DNA of 64,000 nt, from NCBI GenBank assembly GCA_965206125.1, contig CBDBIN010000044.1, positions 124,001 through 188,000 of the forward strand, given 5' to 3'. The DNA comes from CAXWPM01 sp965206125. Lineage in GTDB: Bacteria > Acidobacteriota > Terriglobia > 20CM-2-55-15. Made by a program: the position numbers and the translations under genes. Position 1 is the first letter of the stretch. Each line of letters opens with the position of its first letter. Below the pieces are notes generated by a model. It was not told the origin of the DNA and did not search any database. It saw only the letters and a program-made list of their open reading frames with translations. This document shows positions 8,201 to 17,440 of this stretch, piece after piece.

Positions 8201-9726
8201 AGTCTTATGCTCACGGAGTCGATAAATCGCGGGTCCACCTTCTTGCCGGCGAGCGGCCGCAACTCTTCCAGGAGTTGGGTCGCCCAGCGGCGCGCGAACG
8301 GTTCCAGTTCCGGCGGCAGTTCCAGAACCGGCACATCGAGACCTCTGGCGATGAACTTCTCAACCATGCTCGCTTCGAGAGGAGCCGGCTCGAACTCCCC
8401 GGTGACGGCTTTCCGGATCAACGCCGTGTTGAACGCCTTCCGCAGGGGAGTATCCGTAGTGGCGAATAGCCGCAGAAATCCCTCCGCCATCGTCCGAAGC
8501 TCCTTGAGCCTGTGGCCCGCGTCCTTGACTTCTTCGAGCGTCTCGAAGTTGCGGTAGCTTCCCTCATGCCAGAGCAGGGGCTTGAAACGGCGCAGGCCCG
8601 TAAGGAACTCGCGGTCGGCGTCCTCCAGCAGTCCGGGAGAGAATGCTGGGAACCCGGCCAACTGCTCGGCCTGATCCCTGAGGCGGGCCAGTTGGTCGAA
8701 ACCGGCCTTGAACACGTTCTGGGTATAGTTTGAGGCGAGAACGCCGGGAGCCGAGAGTTCGTCGCGGCCGGAAAGAAATTCCAGCCCGATCGTCAGGTAG
8801 TCCCGCATCTCGACGAGCGCCATCCGGATCCCCTCCACCTCGCCGAGGTTGATGAGGTTGGCCGACAGGATGCGGTTGCCCAGCGCGGTCAACTCTCCGG
8901 CCAGCCGTTCCGATTCGGAAGCGGGGACGTCTCCAAGCGCCGCCAGCAGGAACCCGCTGCCTGACAGGGATTCGGCAAACACGGTCGGCAGAAACTGCGG
9001 CGGCTCTTCGCCCGGTATCTCTTCGGTAACCGCTTCGGCGCGGGGCACCGCCACCGTCTCGGTTCCTTCAGGACCCGCGTAGATGGACAGGGCCTCGTAG
9101 TAATCCACAAAACCATGTACGTCGAGCCGCCGAAGCTTGTTCTGATAGGCGGTCTCCTCGAGTTCGATCCGAGAGGTGTAGCGTAGGCGCCGGAGGATGC
9201 TGTAGCCAAGGTCCGGATTGAATCGGAACAACACGTCGAGGATCAACGCCGCTATCGTCGCTGCATCTCCCGACTCGGTCTGACGCATGGCAAAGCGGTT
9301 GTCGGGCGAAAAAGTGAGTTCGGTCGCCGGCGGGGGCTCGTCACGATCGATTTCAAACACCTCGATGAGCTCCTTCAGGAACAGGGCGACTACAAACTCA
9401 TCGATACCCTCCAGAGCCCCGGAAACCGTCTCAGGCCCGATCTGGACGAACGCGGCTATCCACTCCATGAACGGCTTCCGAGCGAACGCATCTTTTCGCC
9501 AGCAATCCAGATCGATGAAGCCGCGGGTCTGTGCCGGGGTCACCAGTGGCAGCAGTTCCAGCGAGTCAGCCAGGCCCAGGGTCCTTACGGTGAAGAACAC
9601 CTGCTCGAACGAAGCAGCCTCCACCGACGCACGGGCATCGGGCGACGTCAACAACTCGTCGAGTTGTTCCTTGTTCTGGATTCGAAGAGTCTTGCCGACC
9701 AGAGGACCGAGGGCTTCGTCGGACAT
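8197..9726 (-). CDS. DUF6178-like protein of unknown function
   Basis: 509 residues, soluble, mostly alpha-helical and acidic. Sequences such as GFIDLDCWRKDAF, ELLPLVTPAQ and DVHGFVDYYEALSIY match my recollection of the DUF6178 family found in Acidobacteriota and Deltaproteobacteria. No catalytic motif is evident. ATG 9726 was preferred to the longer open frame because the extension is low-complexity and unlike the body. It overlaps the SDR gene by 4 bases, so the two are likely co-translated. Confidence 0.6.
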   Translation of the reverse strand: MSDEALGPLVGKTLRIQNKEQLDELLTSPDARASVEAASFEQVFFTVRTLGLADSLELLPLVTPAQTRGFIDLDCWRKDAFARKPFMEWIAAFVQIGPETVSGALEGIDEFVVALFLKELIEVFEIDRDEPPPATELTFSPDNRFAMRQTESGDAATIAALILDVLFRFNPDLGYSILRRLRYTSRIELEETAYQNKLRRLDVHGFVDYYEALSIYAGPEGTETVAVPRAEAVTEEIPGEEPPQFLPTVFAESLSGSGFLLAALGDVPASESERLAGELTALGNRILSANLINLGEVEGIRMALVEMRDYLTIGLEFLSGRDELSAPGVLASNYTQNVFKAGFDQLARLRDQAEQLAGFPAFSPGLLEDADREFLTGLRRFKPLLWHEGSYRNFETLEEVKDAGHRLKELRTMAEGFLRLFATTDTPLRKAFNTALIRKAVTGEFEPAPLEASMVEKFIARGLDVPVLELPPELEPFARRWATQLLEELRPLAGKKVDPRFIDSVSIRL

Positions 9727-9950
9727 GAATTCCAACCTTAGCAGCCCGCGGCAGAAGTCTGATGGTTCGCGCGCACGGATCTTCGGAGGCGTAGACGAGG
9801 CGCGAGGAGGAACTGATGCTGGTTCACCATGACGCGAGCAACATAGTATACGCCTGCTAGTCCCAAAACAAGCGCATAACCAGTCCGCCAACGGCCAGGT
9901 TGCGCGCATAAAATTCGAGGCATAGAATCCCGCTCCCGGATCGTTTTATC

Positions 9951-10208
9951 CAGGTATCGGGTTTCTGTTGGATCTGTTTCAGTTCAGCCTCGCTGGTGTT
10001 GGAGCGGTTGACAGAAACCGGGACCTCGATCGCCCGGGCTCAGGGCCATGATCGGGTCAGCATCGCAGAGGTTGATGCAGCACATCCACGGCACGGAACA
10101 AGACCGGCAACCACCGGTTCCAGGCCAGAATCCTGAAGAGGATGCGCCGCCCGGTGCGCACGAGCTGACAAGGCACGAACATGAAGGCGTTTAGAAACGT
10201 CTTGAACT
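9951..10208 (-). pseudogene. IS1380-type transposase C-terminal remnant
   Basis: On the minus strand, 10057-10208 reads SSEFKTFLNAFMFVPCQLVR ... VLHQPLRC and then a stop, the characteristic C-terminus of IS1380-family transposases. A probable element end lies near 9951 (complement reads CCCGATACCTGG). The rest of the transposase is missing: the fragment is cut at the boundary of the IS4-type element at 10209. The 225 bases between it and the DUF6178-like gene hold no gene I can support. Confidence 0.65.
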
Positions 10209-11533
10209 CACTGCTGTCCGGACGTCGGAGGGCTAGAGCCCAGTAAGTGTTTGATTGGGAATGAATAACTCATGGTTTTGTTTGGTCTCGATTTGAAACG
10301 TTGCTCATCGATTTGCGACCCTGCGAGGAACTCAATCGCGGGAGGCATCGATGAACCTGGGAAAGCTGGTGTTCGCGCAAGTCACACAACATCTGCCGCT
10401 GACAACGTTTCGACGGTGCGTGGCCCGGTACGCTGGAGAGCGCAAGGTGAAGAGCTTTTCCTGCCTCGATCAATACTTGTGCATGGCGTTCGCTCAACTG
10501 ACCTATCGGGAAAGTCTGCGCGACATCGAAGCGTGTCTGCGAGCGCAAGAAACCAAGCTCTACCACATGGGCATTCAGGGCCGAGTGTCGCGCAGCACGC
10601 TTGCCGATGCCAACCAAGTGCGCGACTGGCGCATCTACGCCGACTTTGCGCAGTCTCTGATCCGGATTGCTCGGCGTTTGTATGCGGACGAACCGTTTGG
10701 CGTCGATCTGAAAGAGACGGTCTACGCCTTGGATGCCAGTACCATCGACTTGTGTCTCTCGGTGTTTTCCTGGGCACCGTTTCGCTCGGCCAAAGCGGCG
10801 ATCAAACTGCACACGCTTTTGGACCTGCGCGGCAATATCCCTTCGTTCATCCATATCAGCGACGGCAAGCTTCACGACGTGAATGTTCTGGACCTGTTGC
10901 TGCCCGAACCAGGAGCCTTCTACATCATGGACCGTGCCTACATCGACTTCCGCCGTCTCTACGGTCTTCACCAGGCAGGCAGCTTCTTTGTGACCCGAGC
11001 CAAGTCCAATCTCAAAGCCCGGCGCCGCTACTCTCATACCGTCGATCGGAACTCCGGATTGATCTGCGATCAGACCATCATGCTGACTGGCTTCTACACG
11101 CGCCAAGACTTCGAAGCGCCTTTGCGCCGCATCCGATTCAAAGATCCCAAAACCGGAAAGCGGTTGGTGTTCCTGACCAACAACTTCACGCTGCCGGCAA
11201 TCACTATCACCGAGCTTTATCGATGCCGGTGGCAGGTCGAGTTGTTCTTCAAATGGATCAAGCAGCATCTTCGTATCAAAGTTTTCTTTGGCACTTCCGA
11301 GAACGCTGTCAAAACTCAAGTGTGGATTGCTGTCTCCACTTACCTGCTGGTCGCTATCGTGAAAAAACGACTCCACATCTCGGCCAGCTTGTATGAAATG
11401 CTACAGATTCTGAGTCTGACCATGTTCGAACGAATCCCATTGGATCAACTACTTAACAACATCGCTACCGATGAGGATCTGTGCTTTTCGACTAATCAAC
11501 TGAATCTATTCAACTAACGTCCGGACAGCAGTG
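10209..11533 (+). mobile_element. IS4-family insertion sequence (ISPepr1-like), complete
   Basis: A 1325-bp element bounded by 17-bp perfect inverted repeats, CACTGCTGTCCGGACGT at 10209-10225 and its complement at 11517-11533. These ends match the ACTGCTGTCCGG type that I associate with the ISPepr1 group of IS4. It carries one intact transposase. It abuts the IS1380-type remnant on the left; no target duplication is evident, suggesting a deletion next to it. Confidence 0.85.
10351..11517 (+). CDS. IS4-family transposase
   Basis: 388 residues, intact. DDE catalytic features are visible: TVYALDASTIDLCLS with the first Asp, AFYIMDRAYIDF with the second Asp, and YRCRWQVELFFKWIKQ, the Y-x2-R-x3-E-x6-K signature of IS4. 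It cuts and pastes the element that encodes it. The stop at 11517 lies at the first base of the right terminal repeat, so the gene fills the element. Confidence 0.9.
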   Translation: MNLGKLVFAQVTQHLPLTTFRRCVARYAGERKVKSFSCLDQYLCMAFAQLTYRESLRDIEACLRAQETKLYHMGIQGRVSRSTLADANQVRDWRIYADFAQSLIRIARRLYADEPFGVDLKETVYALDASTIDLCLSVFSWAPFRSAKAAIKLHTLLDLRGNIPSFIHISDGKLHDVNVLDLLLPEPGAFYIMDRAYIDFRRLYGLHQAGSFFVTRAKSNLKARRRYSHTVDRNSGLICDQTIMLTGFYTRQDFEAPLRRIRFKDPKTGKRLVFLTNNFTLPAITITELYRCRWQVELFFKWIKQHLRIKVFFGTSENAVKTQVWIAVSTYLLVAIVKKRLHISASLYEMLQILSLTMFERIPLDQLLNNIATDEDLCFSTNQLNLFN

Positions 11534-11627
11534 TGGTTATATATATCAGAACCCGCGTCAACCGGTAAGTACGGACCCAGCGACTGCTTGCGGTGACGAC
11601 TAAACGGAAGGGATTTGCGGAGGCACG

Positions 11628-11657
11628 TGTAGGGGCGGCACCAGTGGCCGCCCGACG
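11628..11657. repeat. TGTAGGGGCGG-type palindromic repeat
   Basis: TGTAGGGGCGGCACCAGTGG is followed by CCGCCCGAC, a hairpin-forming unit downstream of the oxidase operon. It is one of about seven related units in this window. The 145 bases between the IS4 element and 11678 hold nothing else that I recognise. Confidence 0.6.
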
Positions 11658-11678
11658 CCTTCGAGGTAGCAGGACGCG

Positions 11679-11924
11679 CTACTTTTCGATCGTATTCTTC
11701 TTCTGCTTCTTGAACGCCCGGAAGACACCGAAGCTGATGCTGCCCAGGATCGCGTACGGGGCCGCCAGCAGGAAGATGATGCCCTTCCTGAAGCCCTCGG
11801 CGATTACCTGACCCTCGGGGGAACTCTGGAGCGCCGTCCGACACATTGCACACTGGCTCCAGCCGGTGTCTTCCATCAGGAGAACCACCGCGAAGAACGA
11901 AATGATTGCCAGAGTTTTCCGCAT
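11679..11924 (-). CDS. Small membrane protein at the end of the oxidase operon
   Basis: 81 residues: an N-terminal hydrophobic export or anchor segment (~1-18), a CAMCRTAL motif (Cys-x2-Cys), a second membrane span (~45-68) and a very basic tail (FKKQKKNTIEK). Small CxxC proteins of this kind often sit beside cytochrome oxidase genes; a role in assembly or copper handling is conjecture. ATG 11924 has GAGGTG upstream and lies just after the subunit IV stop. Confidence 0.55.
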   Translation of the reverse strand: MRKTLAIISFFAVVLLMEDTGWSQCAMCRTALQSSPEGQVIAEGFRKGIIFLLAAPYAILGSISFGVFRAFKKQKKNTIEK

Positions 11925-11929
11925 TGCCG

Positions 11930-12244
11930 TCACCTCAGCATCAGGGTCCGGGTCGCGGTGTCCGCTGAGTCCGGAAAAATGAAGAAGAACAGGATCAGGG
12001 ACAGAACGATCGGCGTGAATGTAATCAGGACCAGGTTCATCTTTTCGAACCGCAGGTGCATGAAGATGGCTGCGATCAGGATGACTTTCGCAAGCGTGAT
12101 GCCGACCAGGAGCAACGCCTTAATACTGGGTGACCCTGACATGTCGACCGAACCCACGCCCAGCGCAAGCAGCGTCATCACCAACAGCCATCCCCAAGTG
12201 ATGTAATAAACTCGGTATCCTTCCGGATGGGCCGCTTCAGACAT
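11930..12244 (-). CDS. Cytochrome c oxidase subunit IV family protein
   Basis: 104 residues with three membrane spans and the family pattern YRVYYITWGWLLVMTLLALG ... KVILIAAIFMHLRFEK. These small prokaryotic subunits (CtaF/CyoD-like) stabilise the oxidase complex in the inner membrane. It has a strong AGGAGG before its ATG and lies 9 bases after the subunit III gene. Confidence 0.85.
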   Translation of the reverse strand: MSEAAHPEGYRVYYITWGWLLVMTLLALGVGSVDMSGSPSIKALLLVGITLAKVILIAAIFMHLRFEKMNLVLITFTPIVLSLILFFFIFPDSADTATRTLMLR

Positions 12245-12253
12245 GAATCCCTC

Positions 12254-12877
12254 CTACAGCAAATAAAAGAACGCGAAAATGAAAACCCATACGACGTCGA
12301 TGAAGTGCCAGTAGAGTCCTGCGATCTCGACGCCCTCGGCCGTATACCTGCCCGTCCCCGCCTTGACGGCCGTGTAGGCCAGAAGCAGCAGCCCCGTGAA
12401 GACGTGGAACCCATGGAACCCCGTCATCACGAAGAAAGCTGCACTGAACTGGGGCACACCCCAGGGGTTCACGTCCAGACGAGCGCCCTCGTGGATGAAG
12501 TGGTACCACTCGTACGCCTGTGATCCCAGAAAGATCGTACCGCCGACGAGCGTCAACAGGATGAATTTCAGAGCCTCCTTGGACTTTCCCTGTTTCGCGG
12601 CTCCGACAGCCATGGCCATGACGGCGCTGGATGAAATCAGCGCAAACGTCATGAACGTGATCAGACGCATATCGAAGATTTCCGTCTGATTCGGCCACGC
12701 GGGGCTCAGCAGGCGCATGAAGCCGTACGCGATGATGAACGCGGCGAAGGTCAGGGCGTCGGACACGATGAAAATCCACATCATGAACTTGGCCCAGGAC
12801 GTACCGAACGGAGACTGGCCACCGCCCCAGGGCGAAGCCAGGACCCGTTCTTGATCGGCTACTACGGTCGCTTCCAT
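12254..12877 (-). CDS. ctaE: Cytochrome c oxidase subunit III
   Basis: 207 residues, five membrane spans. Subunit III hallmarks include AKFMMWIFIVSDALTFAAF, the FFVMTGFHGFHVFTG helix with conserved His, and the terminal GLYWHFIDVVWVFIF. Subunit III holds lipid and supports the catalytic core. It is the second of two subunit III-type proteins encoded in tandem in this operon. Confidence 0.9.
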   Translation of the reverse strand: MEATVVADQERVLASPWGGGQSPFGTSWAKFMMWIFIVSDALTFAAFIIAYGFMRLLSPAWPNQTEIFDMRLITFMTFALISSSAVMAMAVGAAKQGKSKEALKFILLTLVGGTIFLGSQAYEWYHFIHEGARLDVNPWGVPQFSAAFFVMTGFHGFHVFTGLLLLAYTAVKAGTGRYTAEGVEIAGLYWHFIDVVWVFIFAFFYLL

Positions 12878-12894
12878 TCTGGACTACTCCTCAG

Positions 12895-13557
12895 CTACGC
12901 GAGAACGAACAACAGGAAAAGATAGACCCACAGGCCATCGATAAAATGCCAATATGTCGCGCACAATGCGATCGGCTCATGATCTTGCTTCGTGTACCGG
13001 TTCCTGAAGGTCTGGATGAGTACAAACGCCAGCGCTCCCACACCGCCCAGCAGATGCACGGCGTGTGTTCCGGTCAGGATATACAAGAAGGAACTGTGTA
13101 ACGTCGACGGCAGAAACACACCGGCCTCGACCATCCGGCCCCATGCGACGATTTGTCCTACCAGGAAGGCCAGGCCGAGCGCTCCGGTTGCTCCGATCCA
13201 CAGCTTCGCGGATCCCGCCTGGCCGCGCCGCATGGAACGTCGGGTCTGTTCCATAGCCACGCTGCTGGCCATGATCACCAAAGTGTTCACCCACAGAACC
13301 GACGGTATGGCGACGTTCTGCCACGAAGGAAGTCCGCGGAGAACGATGTAAGCGCTCGAGAACCCGGCGAAGAGCATCGTGATGCCGGTCAACAGGAGCC
13401 ACAGACCCATCCTGCCCTTCGAAACTGGAAACGCGGGGGCCGGATCCCGCGGTTCGCCGTCGCCCTCGTCACCACCGCCCGGGTGGCGAGGCGGCGGACC
13501 GGAGTCCAGTATCTCGACGCTTTCCGCCGTTCCTATCTCTTCAGTAACAACCGACAT
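12895..13557 (-). CDS. Second subunit III-type oxidase protein
   Basis: 220 residues: a Pro/Gly/acidic cytoplasmic leader (~1-45) followed by five spans. GRMGLWLLLTGITMLFAGF, LTGTHAVHLLGG and the terminal ATYWHFIDGLWVYLF match the subunit III family. Paired subunit III-type genes are also known in other bacterial aa3 and related operons. The start is uncertain: ATG 13557 is used, but a GTG at 13584 is in frame and neither has a strong ribosome site. Confidence 0.85.
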   Translation of the reverse strand: MSVVTEEIGTAESVEILDSGPPPRHPGGGDEGDGEPRDPAPAFPVSKGRMGLWLLLTGITMLFAGFSSAYIVLRGLPSWQNVAIPSVLWVNTLVIMASSVAMEQTRRSMRRGQAGSAKLWIGATGALGLAFLVGQIVAWGRMVEAGVFLPSTLHSSFLYILTGTHAVHLLGGVGALAFVLIQTFRNRYTKQDHEPIALCATYWHFIDGLWVYLFLLFVLA

Positions 13558-13628
13558 ATGAATCCGTTCTGGCGCCCGGTTCACCGTGGCGTTCCCAAGT
13601 CCTAATCAACAAGCACTTGCAGTGCCAA

Positions 13629-15395
13629 TCACCCACCGCTTTCCGGACCCGGCGAGGACGCGGTCTGCATCACGTAATCCTTTTCGGCTCCGGGCAAGCC
13701 GTAGTCGAACGGGCATCGATACACGGTCGGCAGTTCCGGGCCGAAGTTCCCGTGGCCCGGAACACCTTCGACCGTCCACTCGAGAGTCGTGGCGTTCCAC
13801 GGGTTGGACCCCGCTTTTCGGCCCAACCAGATGCTGCTGAAGAAGTTCACGATGAAGATCAGCTGTGCAGCTCCGGTGATGAATGCCGCAATCGAGATAA
13901 ACACGTTCAGTCCTTCAACCGGGGCCAGGAAATCGTACTCAAGCGGATTGTAGACTCTGCGGAGGTGCCCGATGATACCCGTCGTATGCATCGGGAAGAA
14001 GATGCAATAGACACCGACAAAGCTGATCCAGAAATGAATCTTTCCGAGCGTATCGTTCATCATCCGGCCGAACATCTTCGGGAACCAGAAATAGATGCCT
14101 CCAAACGCCGCGAACAGCGGCGCCACGGCCATCACCATGTGGAAGTGCGCGACGACAAAATAAGTGTCGTGCAGCAGGATGTCCGCCGCTGACGTGCCCA
14201 GGAAGATGCCGCTCAGGCCGCCGGTGACGAACAGCGACACGAAGGCGAGTGCGAATAGCATTGGCGTCTTGAACTCGATGCGGGCCCCCCATAGGGTACC
14301 CACCCAGTTGAAGGTCTTGACGGCCGACGGGATGGCGATCAGAAGGGTCGTCAGAGTGAACACGGAGCCGAGAACCGGGCTCATCCCGCTCAGGAACATG
14401 TGGTGACCCCAGACGATGAAACTCAGGAACGCGATCGCCGACATCGAATACACCATCATGCGGTAGCTGAAGATGGGCTTCCGGCAGAACGTCGACAACA
14501 GGTCCGATGCGATGCCCATCGCAGGCAGGAGCACGATGTAGACCTCCGGGTGCCCGAAGAACCAGAACAGGTGCTGCCAGAGCAAAGGGTTCCCGCCGGT
14601 GTGTTCAAGGAGCTGCTCTCCCATCACCAGTCCGGCCGGGACGAAGAAGCTGGTACCGCCCATCCGGTCGAACAGGAGCAGTATGCCTGCCGCCAGCAGA
14701 ACCGGGAAGGCCAGCGTACCCAGGACCGCCGTGATAAAGATGGACCACTGGGTCAGTGGCAGCCGCATCATCGACATGCCCTTGGTCCGCATTGTCAGCA
14801 GCGTCGTCACGTAGTTCAGTCCACCCATCAGGCCAGAGATTGCGAACAGGGCGATCGCGATGATCCACAGCGTCATTCCGTCAGCCTGGCCGGCCCCGCC
14901 TTCCGGTAAAGCGCTCAGAGGCGCGTACGCCGTCCAACCTCCCAGCGGGGGGCCGCCCGCAACGAACAGGGCCCCCAGGATCACCACGCAGGAGACGAGG
15001 AACGTCCAGTAGGAAAGCGCGTTGAGGAAGGGGAATGCCATGTCGCGGGCACCGATTTGAAGAGGGATCAGAAAGTTTCCGAAACCTCCCGTCAGGACGG
15101 CGGTGAACAGGAAGAACACCATGATCGTCCCGTGCATCGTCACCAGCGACATGTAGAACCCGGGCTCCATGACCCCGCCTGCCATGCCCGTGGGGAACAA
15201 CTGGGATATCGTCGGCAACGGTTGGGAAGGCCAGGCCAGCTGCAGTCGCATCAGCATCGACAAAAGGCCGCCGACGATGGCCATGAACATCGCGGTGATG
15301 ATGTACTGGACCCCTATGACCTTGTGATCCGTGCTGAAGATGTATTTCCGGACGAATCCGAGTTGCGGATGTTCGTGTTCTACGGTTGTACTCAT
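13629..15395 (-). CDS. ctaD: Cytochrome c oxidase subunit I
   Basis: 588 residues, about 12 membrane spans. Haem and copper ligand motifs are present: LVTMHGTIMVF (low-spin haem His), WFFGHPEVYIVLLP (Cu-B His with the cross-linked Tyr and the Glu of the proton pathway), WGHHMF (two Cu-B His) and VVAHFHMVMA (haem a3 and low-spin haem His). It is therefore an A-type terminal oxidase that reduces oxygen and pumps protons. ATG 15395 is used; an upstream extension overlaps subunit II out of frame. Confidence 0.95.
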   Translation of the reverse strand: MSTTVEHEHPQLGFVRKYIFSTDHKVIGVQYIITAMFMAIVGGLLSMLMRLQLAWPSQPLPTISQLFPTGMAGGVMEPGFYMSLVTMHGTIMVFFLFTAVLTGGFGNFLIPLQIGARDMAFPFLNALSYWTFLVSCVVILGALFVAGGPPLGGWTAYAPLSALPEGGAGQADGMTLWIIAIALFAISGLMGGLNYVTTLLTMRTKGMSMMRLPLTQWSIFITAVLGTLAFPVLLAAGILLLFDRMGGTSFFVPAGLVMGEQLLEHTGGNPLLWQHLFWFFGHPEVYIVLLPAMGIASDLLSTFCRKPIFSYRMMVYSMSAIAFLSFIVWGHHMFLSGMSPVLGSVFTLTTLLIAIPSAVKTFNWVGTLWGARIEFKTPMLFALAFVSLFVTGGLSGIFLGTSAADILLHDTYFVVAHFHMVMAVAPLFAAFGGIYFWFPKMFGRMMNDTLGKIHFWISFVGVYCIFFPMHTTGIIGHLRRVYNPLEYDFLAPVEGLNVFISIAAFITGAAQLIFIVNFFSSIWLGRKAGSNPWNATTLEWTVEGVPGHGNFGPELPTVYRCPFDYGLPGAEKDYVMQTASSPGPESGG

Positions 15396-15406
15396 CGTAT
15401 TAGTCC

Positions 15407-16258
15407 CTAGTCGTCCCCGGTCTGGAACTGCAGCTGGTCGTCGAGCCACAGCTGGAAGTCCTGTTCGTTTTCGTCCACCGTCAGGAAGCCCCTCATCCGG
15501 TAGTGCCCGAGCCCGCAAAGCTCCGCACAGGCGATCTCGAATTCCCCTGTCCTGTCTCCATCTGTGGGCGTGAACCAGATTTCGATGGACATGCCCGGCA
15601 CGACGTCCTGTTTCACCCGAAGATGCGGCACGTGGAAGTCGTGGATGACGTCGGTCGAGAACAACTGGACACGAACCGGCTGGTTCTCGAGGACATGCAT
15701 CTGGTTTAGCGTCACGATGTCGTCGACCCCCGCCGGGTCGCTACGGTCCAGACCGATGTAATTAGTTTGGGAGACCAGGTTAAGGTCTTTCCGTCCAAAC
15801 ACGCCGTCCGGGCCGGAATAGCGGATTACCCACTGGAACTGCTGGCCCGTGACTTCGACAACCATCGCATCCTCGGGCGGGTCGGAGAAAAAGATATCCG
15901 CCCAGACACTCTGGCCCATGAATACGAGGACCGTCAGCGTCACGGCGGTGATCCCGATCAGGATTGCTTCCGCCTTGGGGTTGTCGTGCCAGTAGATCGC
16001 CCTGGACTTGCCGTCGGCTCCGTAGCGCGCGATGAAGTAGGCCAGCAGACCCTGGACTGCGATGAACGCGACTGCGGTCACGATCAGAACAACCATGAAT
16101 AGCCGGTCCAACGCGGCTCCGTGTACCGAAGCCAGTTCGGGGAACCACCAGCCGTCCTTTAAGAACATCCAGATCGACACGACGATAAGGGTCAGGAGCA
16201 TGACGCCCATGACGACGCCCGGCACGGTGAACCGGCCAGTTCCGCTCCCATTGGCCAT
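15407..16258 (-). CDS. ctaC: Cytochrome c oxidase subunit II
   Basis: 283 residues. Three hydrophobic N-terminal segments precede a periplasmic cupredoxin domain with the Cu-A site: DFHVPHLRVKQD supplies one His, and CAELCGLGHYRM supplies the two Cys, Glu, His and Met. It takes electrons from cytochrome c. There is no fused cytochrome c domain, so a separate carrier must donate. First gene of the operon; ATG 16258 follows AGGAGG. Confidence 0.95.
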   Translation of the reverse strand: MANGSGTGRFTVPGVVMGVMLLTLIVVSIWMFLKDGWWFPELASVHGAALDRLFMVVLIVTAVAFIAVQGLLAYFIARYGADGKSRAIYWHDNPKAEAILIGITAVTLTVLVFMGQSVWADIFFSDPPEDAMVVEVTGQQFQWVIRYSGPDGVFGRKDLNLVSQTNYIGLDRSDPAGVDDIVTLNQMHVLENQPVRVQLFSTDVIHDFHVPHLRVKQDVVPGMSIEIWFTPTDGDRTGEFEIACAELCGLGHYRMRGFLTVDENEQDFQLWLDDQLQFQTGDD

Positions 16259-16384
16259 CGGTACCCTCCTAACTTATGAAAAACGGGGAATCTGCGCGTA
16301 AATGCATGAAATCAAACGATCATACTAGCAAAATACCCGAGGCATTGCTATCCCCTATTTAGAACCAATTAATTGAGTTATCCA

Positions 16385-17374
16385 CTACACCCAGGGGCAT
16401 GCGACGCCGCGCCCGTTTCGTTGTTCGAAGACCGGAACTTCGTCCGAACAGGACTCCTTCGCGATCGGACAACGGGTATGAAAGCTGCAGCCGGAAGGTT
16501 TGTGGATGGGGTTCGGGACGTCGCCTTCGAGGCGGATGCGTTCGCGGTGGCGGCCGGGAAGAGGGGCCGGCACTGCGGAGAGCAGGGCTCGCGTATACGG
16601 GTGCAGGGGTTCGCGGTACACCTGCTCAGCCGGGCCCAATTCAACGACCTCTCCCAGGTACATCACCGCGATCCTGTCCGAGATGTGCCGGACGACCGAC
16701 AGGTCGTGCGCGATGAAGACATAGGAAAGGCCGAACTCTTCCTGGAGGTCCTGCATCAGGTTGATCACCTGCGCCTGGATCGACACATCCAGGGCGCTGA
16801 CCGGCTCGTCGGCGATGATGATCCGGGGGTGTGTCGACAATGCGCGCGCGATACCGATCCGCTGCCGCTGCCCTCCGGAGAACTCGTGCGGGTACCGATT
16901 CGCCTGCTCCCGGGTCAGACCGACCTTGTCCAGAAGCGACATGACCTGATCCCGTCGTTCGGCTGCGGTCGTGCGGGTGTGAATCCTCAGTGGCTCTTCG
17001 ATGATCTGGCTTACGGTCATGCGCGGATTCAGCGACGAGTACGGGTCCTGGAAAATCATTTGGATGTCGGACCGGTAAGGGCGCATGGCGCTGCGGTTCA
17101 GTGCCATGAGGTCGACGACGCCACTCGGCGAGTGGTAGAGGATCTGCCCCGAGATCGCAACGCTGTAGTTCATCGCCCGGAGGATGTTGACGATCGCCCG
17201 TCCGACGGTGGATTTGCCGCACCCGGACTCGCCGACCACGCCGAGCGTTTCGCCCTCGTGGAGGTCGAAGCTCACACCGTCGACCGCCTTCACGGCCGCT
17301 TGCTGCCGGAGCAGAATGCCGCCGTGGATCGGAAACTCGACGTGAACGTCTTTCAACTCAAGAATCTTATTCAT
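16385..17374 (-). CDS. Peptide ABC transporter ATPase, OppF/DppF-like
   Basis: 330 residues with Walker A GESGCGKST, signature SGGQRQRIGIARAL, Walker B IIIADEPVSALD and the His switch AHDLSVV. The C-terminal oligopeptide-transporter extension has SFHTRCPIAKESC, the Cys-rich motif of the Opp/Dpp group. It is the last gene of the five-gene transporter operon and powers uptake with its partner ATPase. A palindromic repeat separates it from that partner. ATG 17374 (MNKILEL) is used. Confidence 0.9.
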   Translation of the reverse strand: MNKILELKDVHVEFPIHGGILLRQQAAVKAVDGVSFDLHEGETLGVVGESGCGKSTVGRAIVNILRAMNYSVAISGQILYHSPSGVVDLMALNRSAMRPYRSDIQMIFQDPYSSLNPRMTVSQIIEEPLRIHTRTTAAERRDQVMSLLDKVGLTREQANRYPHEFSGGQRQRIGIARALSTHPRIIIADEPVSALDVSIQAQVINLMQDLQEEFGLSYVFIAHDLSVVRHISDRIAVMYLGEVVELGPAEQVYREPLHPYTRALLSAVPAPLPGRHRERIRLEGDVPNPIHKPSGCSFHTRCPIAKESCSDEVPVFEQRNGRGVACPWV

Positions 17375-17379
17375 CAAAG

Positions 17380-17440
17380 CTGTAGGTGCGCTCTATGAGC
17401 GCACGAATCCGAAATGTGCGGTCATAGACCGCACCTACAC
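17380..17440. repeat. Palindromic repeat between the two ATPase genes
   Basis: TGTAGGTGCGCTC and its complement GACCGCACCTACA form a ~60-base hairpin. The right arm supplies the TAG stop codon of the upstream ATPase gene (17435-17437), so the repeat invaded the very end of that gene. A hairpin here could alter the relative amounts of the two ATPases. Confidence 0.7.

Noticed and set aside
9738..9923. 61-codon minus-strand frame with a hydrophobic stretch
   Set aside because: It has no ribosome site, overlaps the DUF6178-like start, and lies beside an IS remnant; no family recognised.
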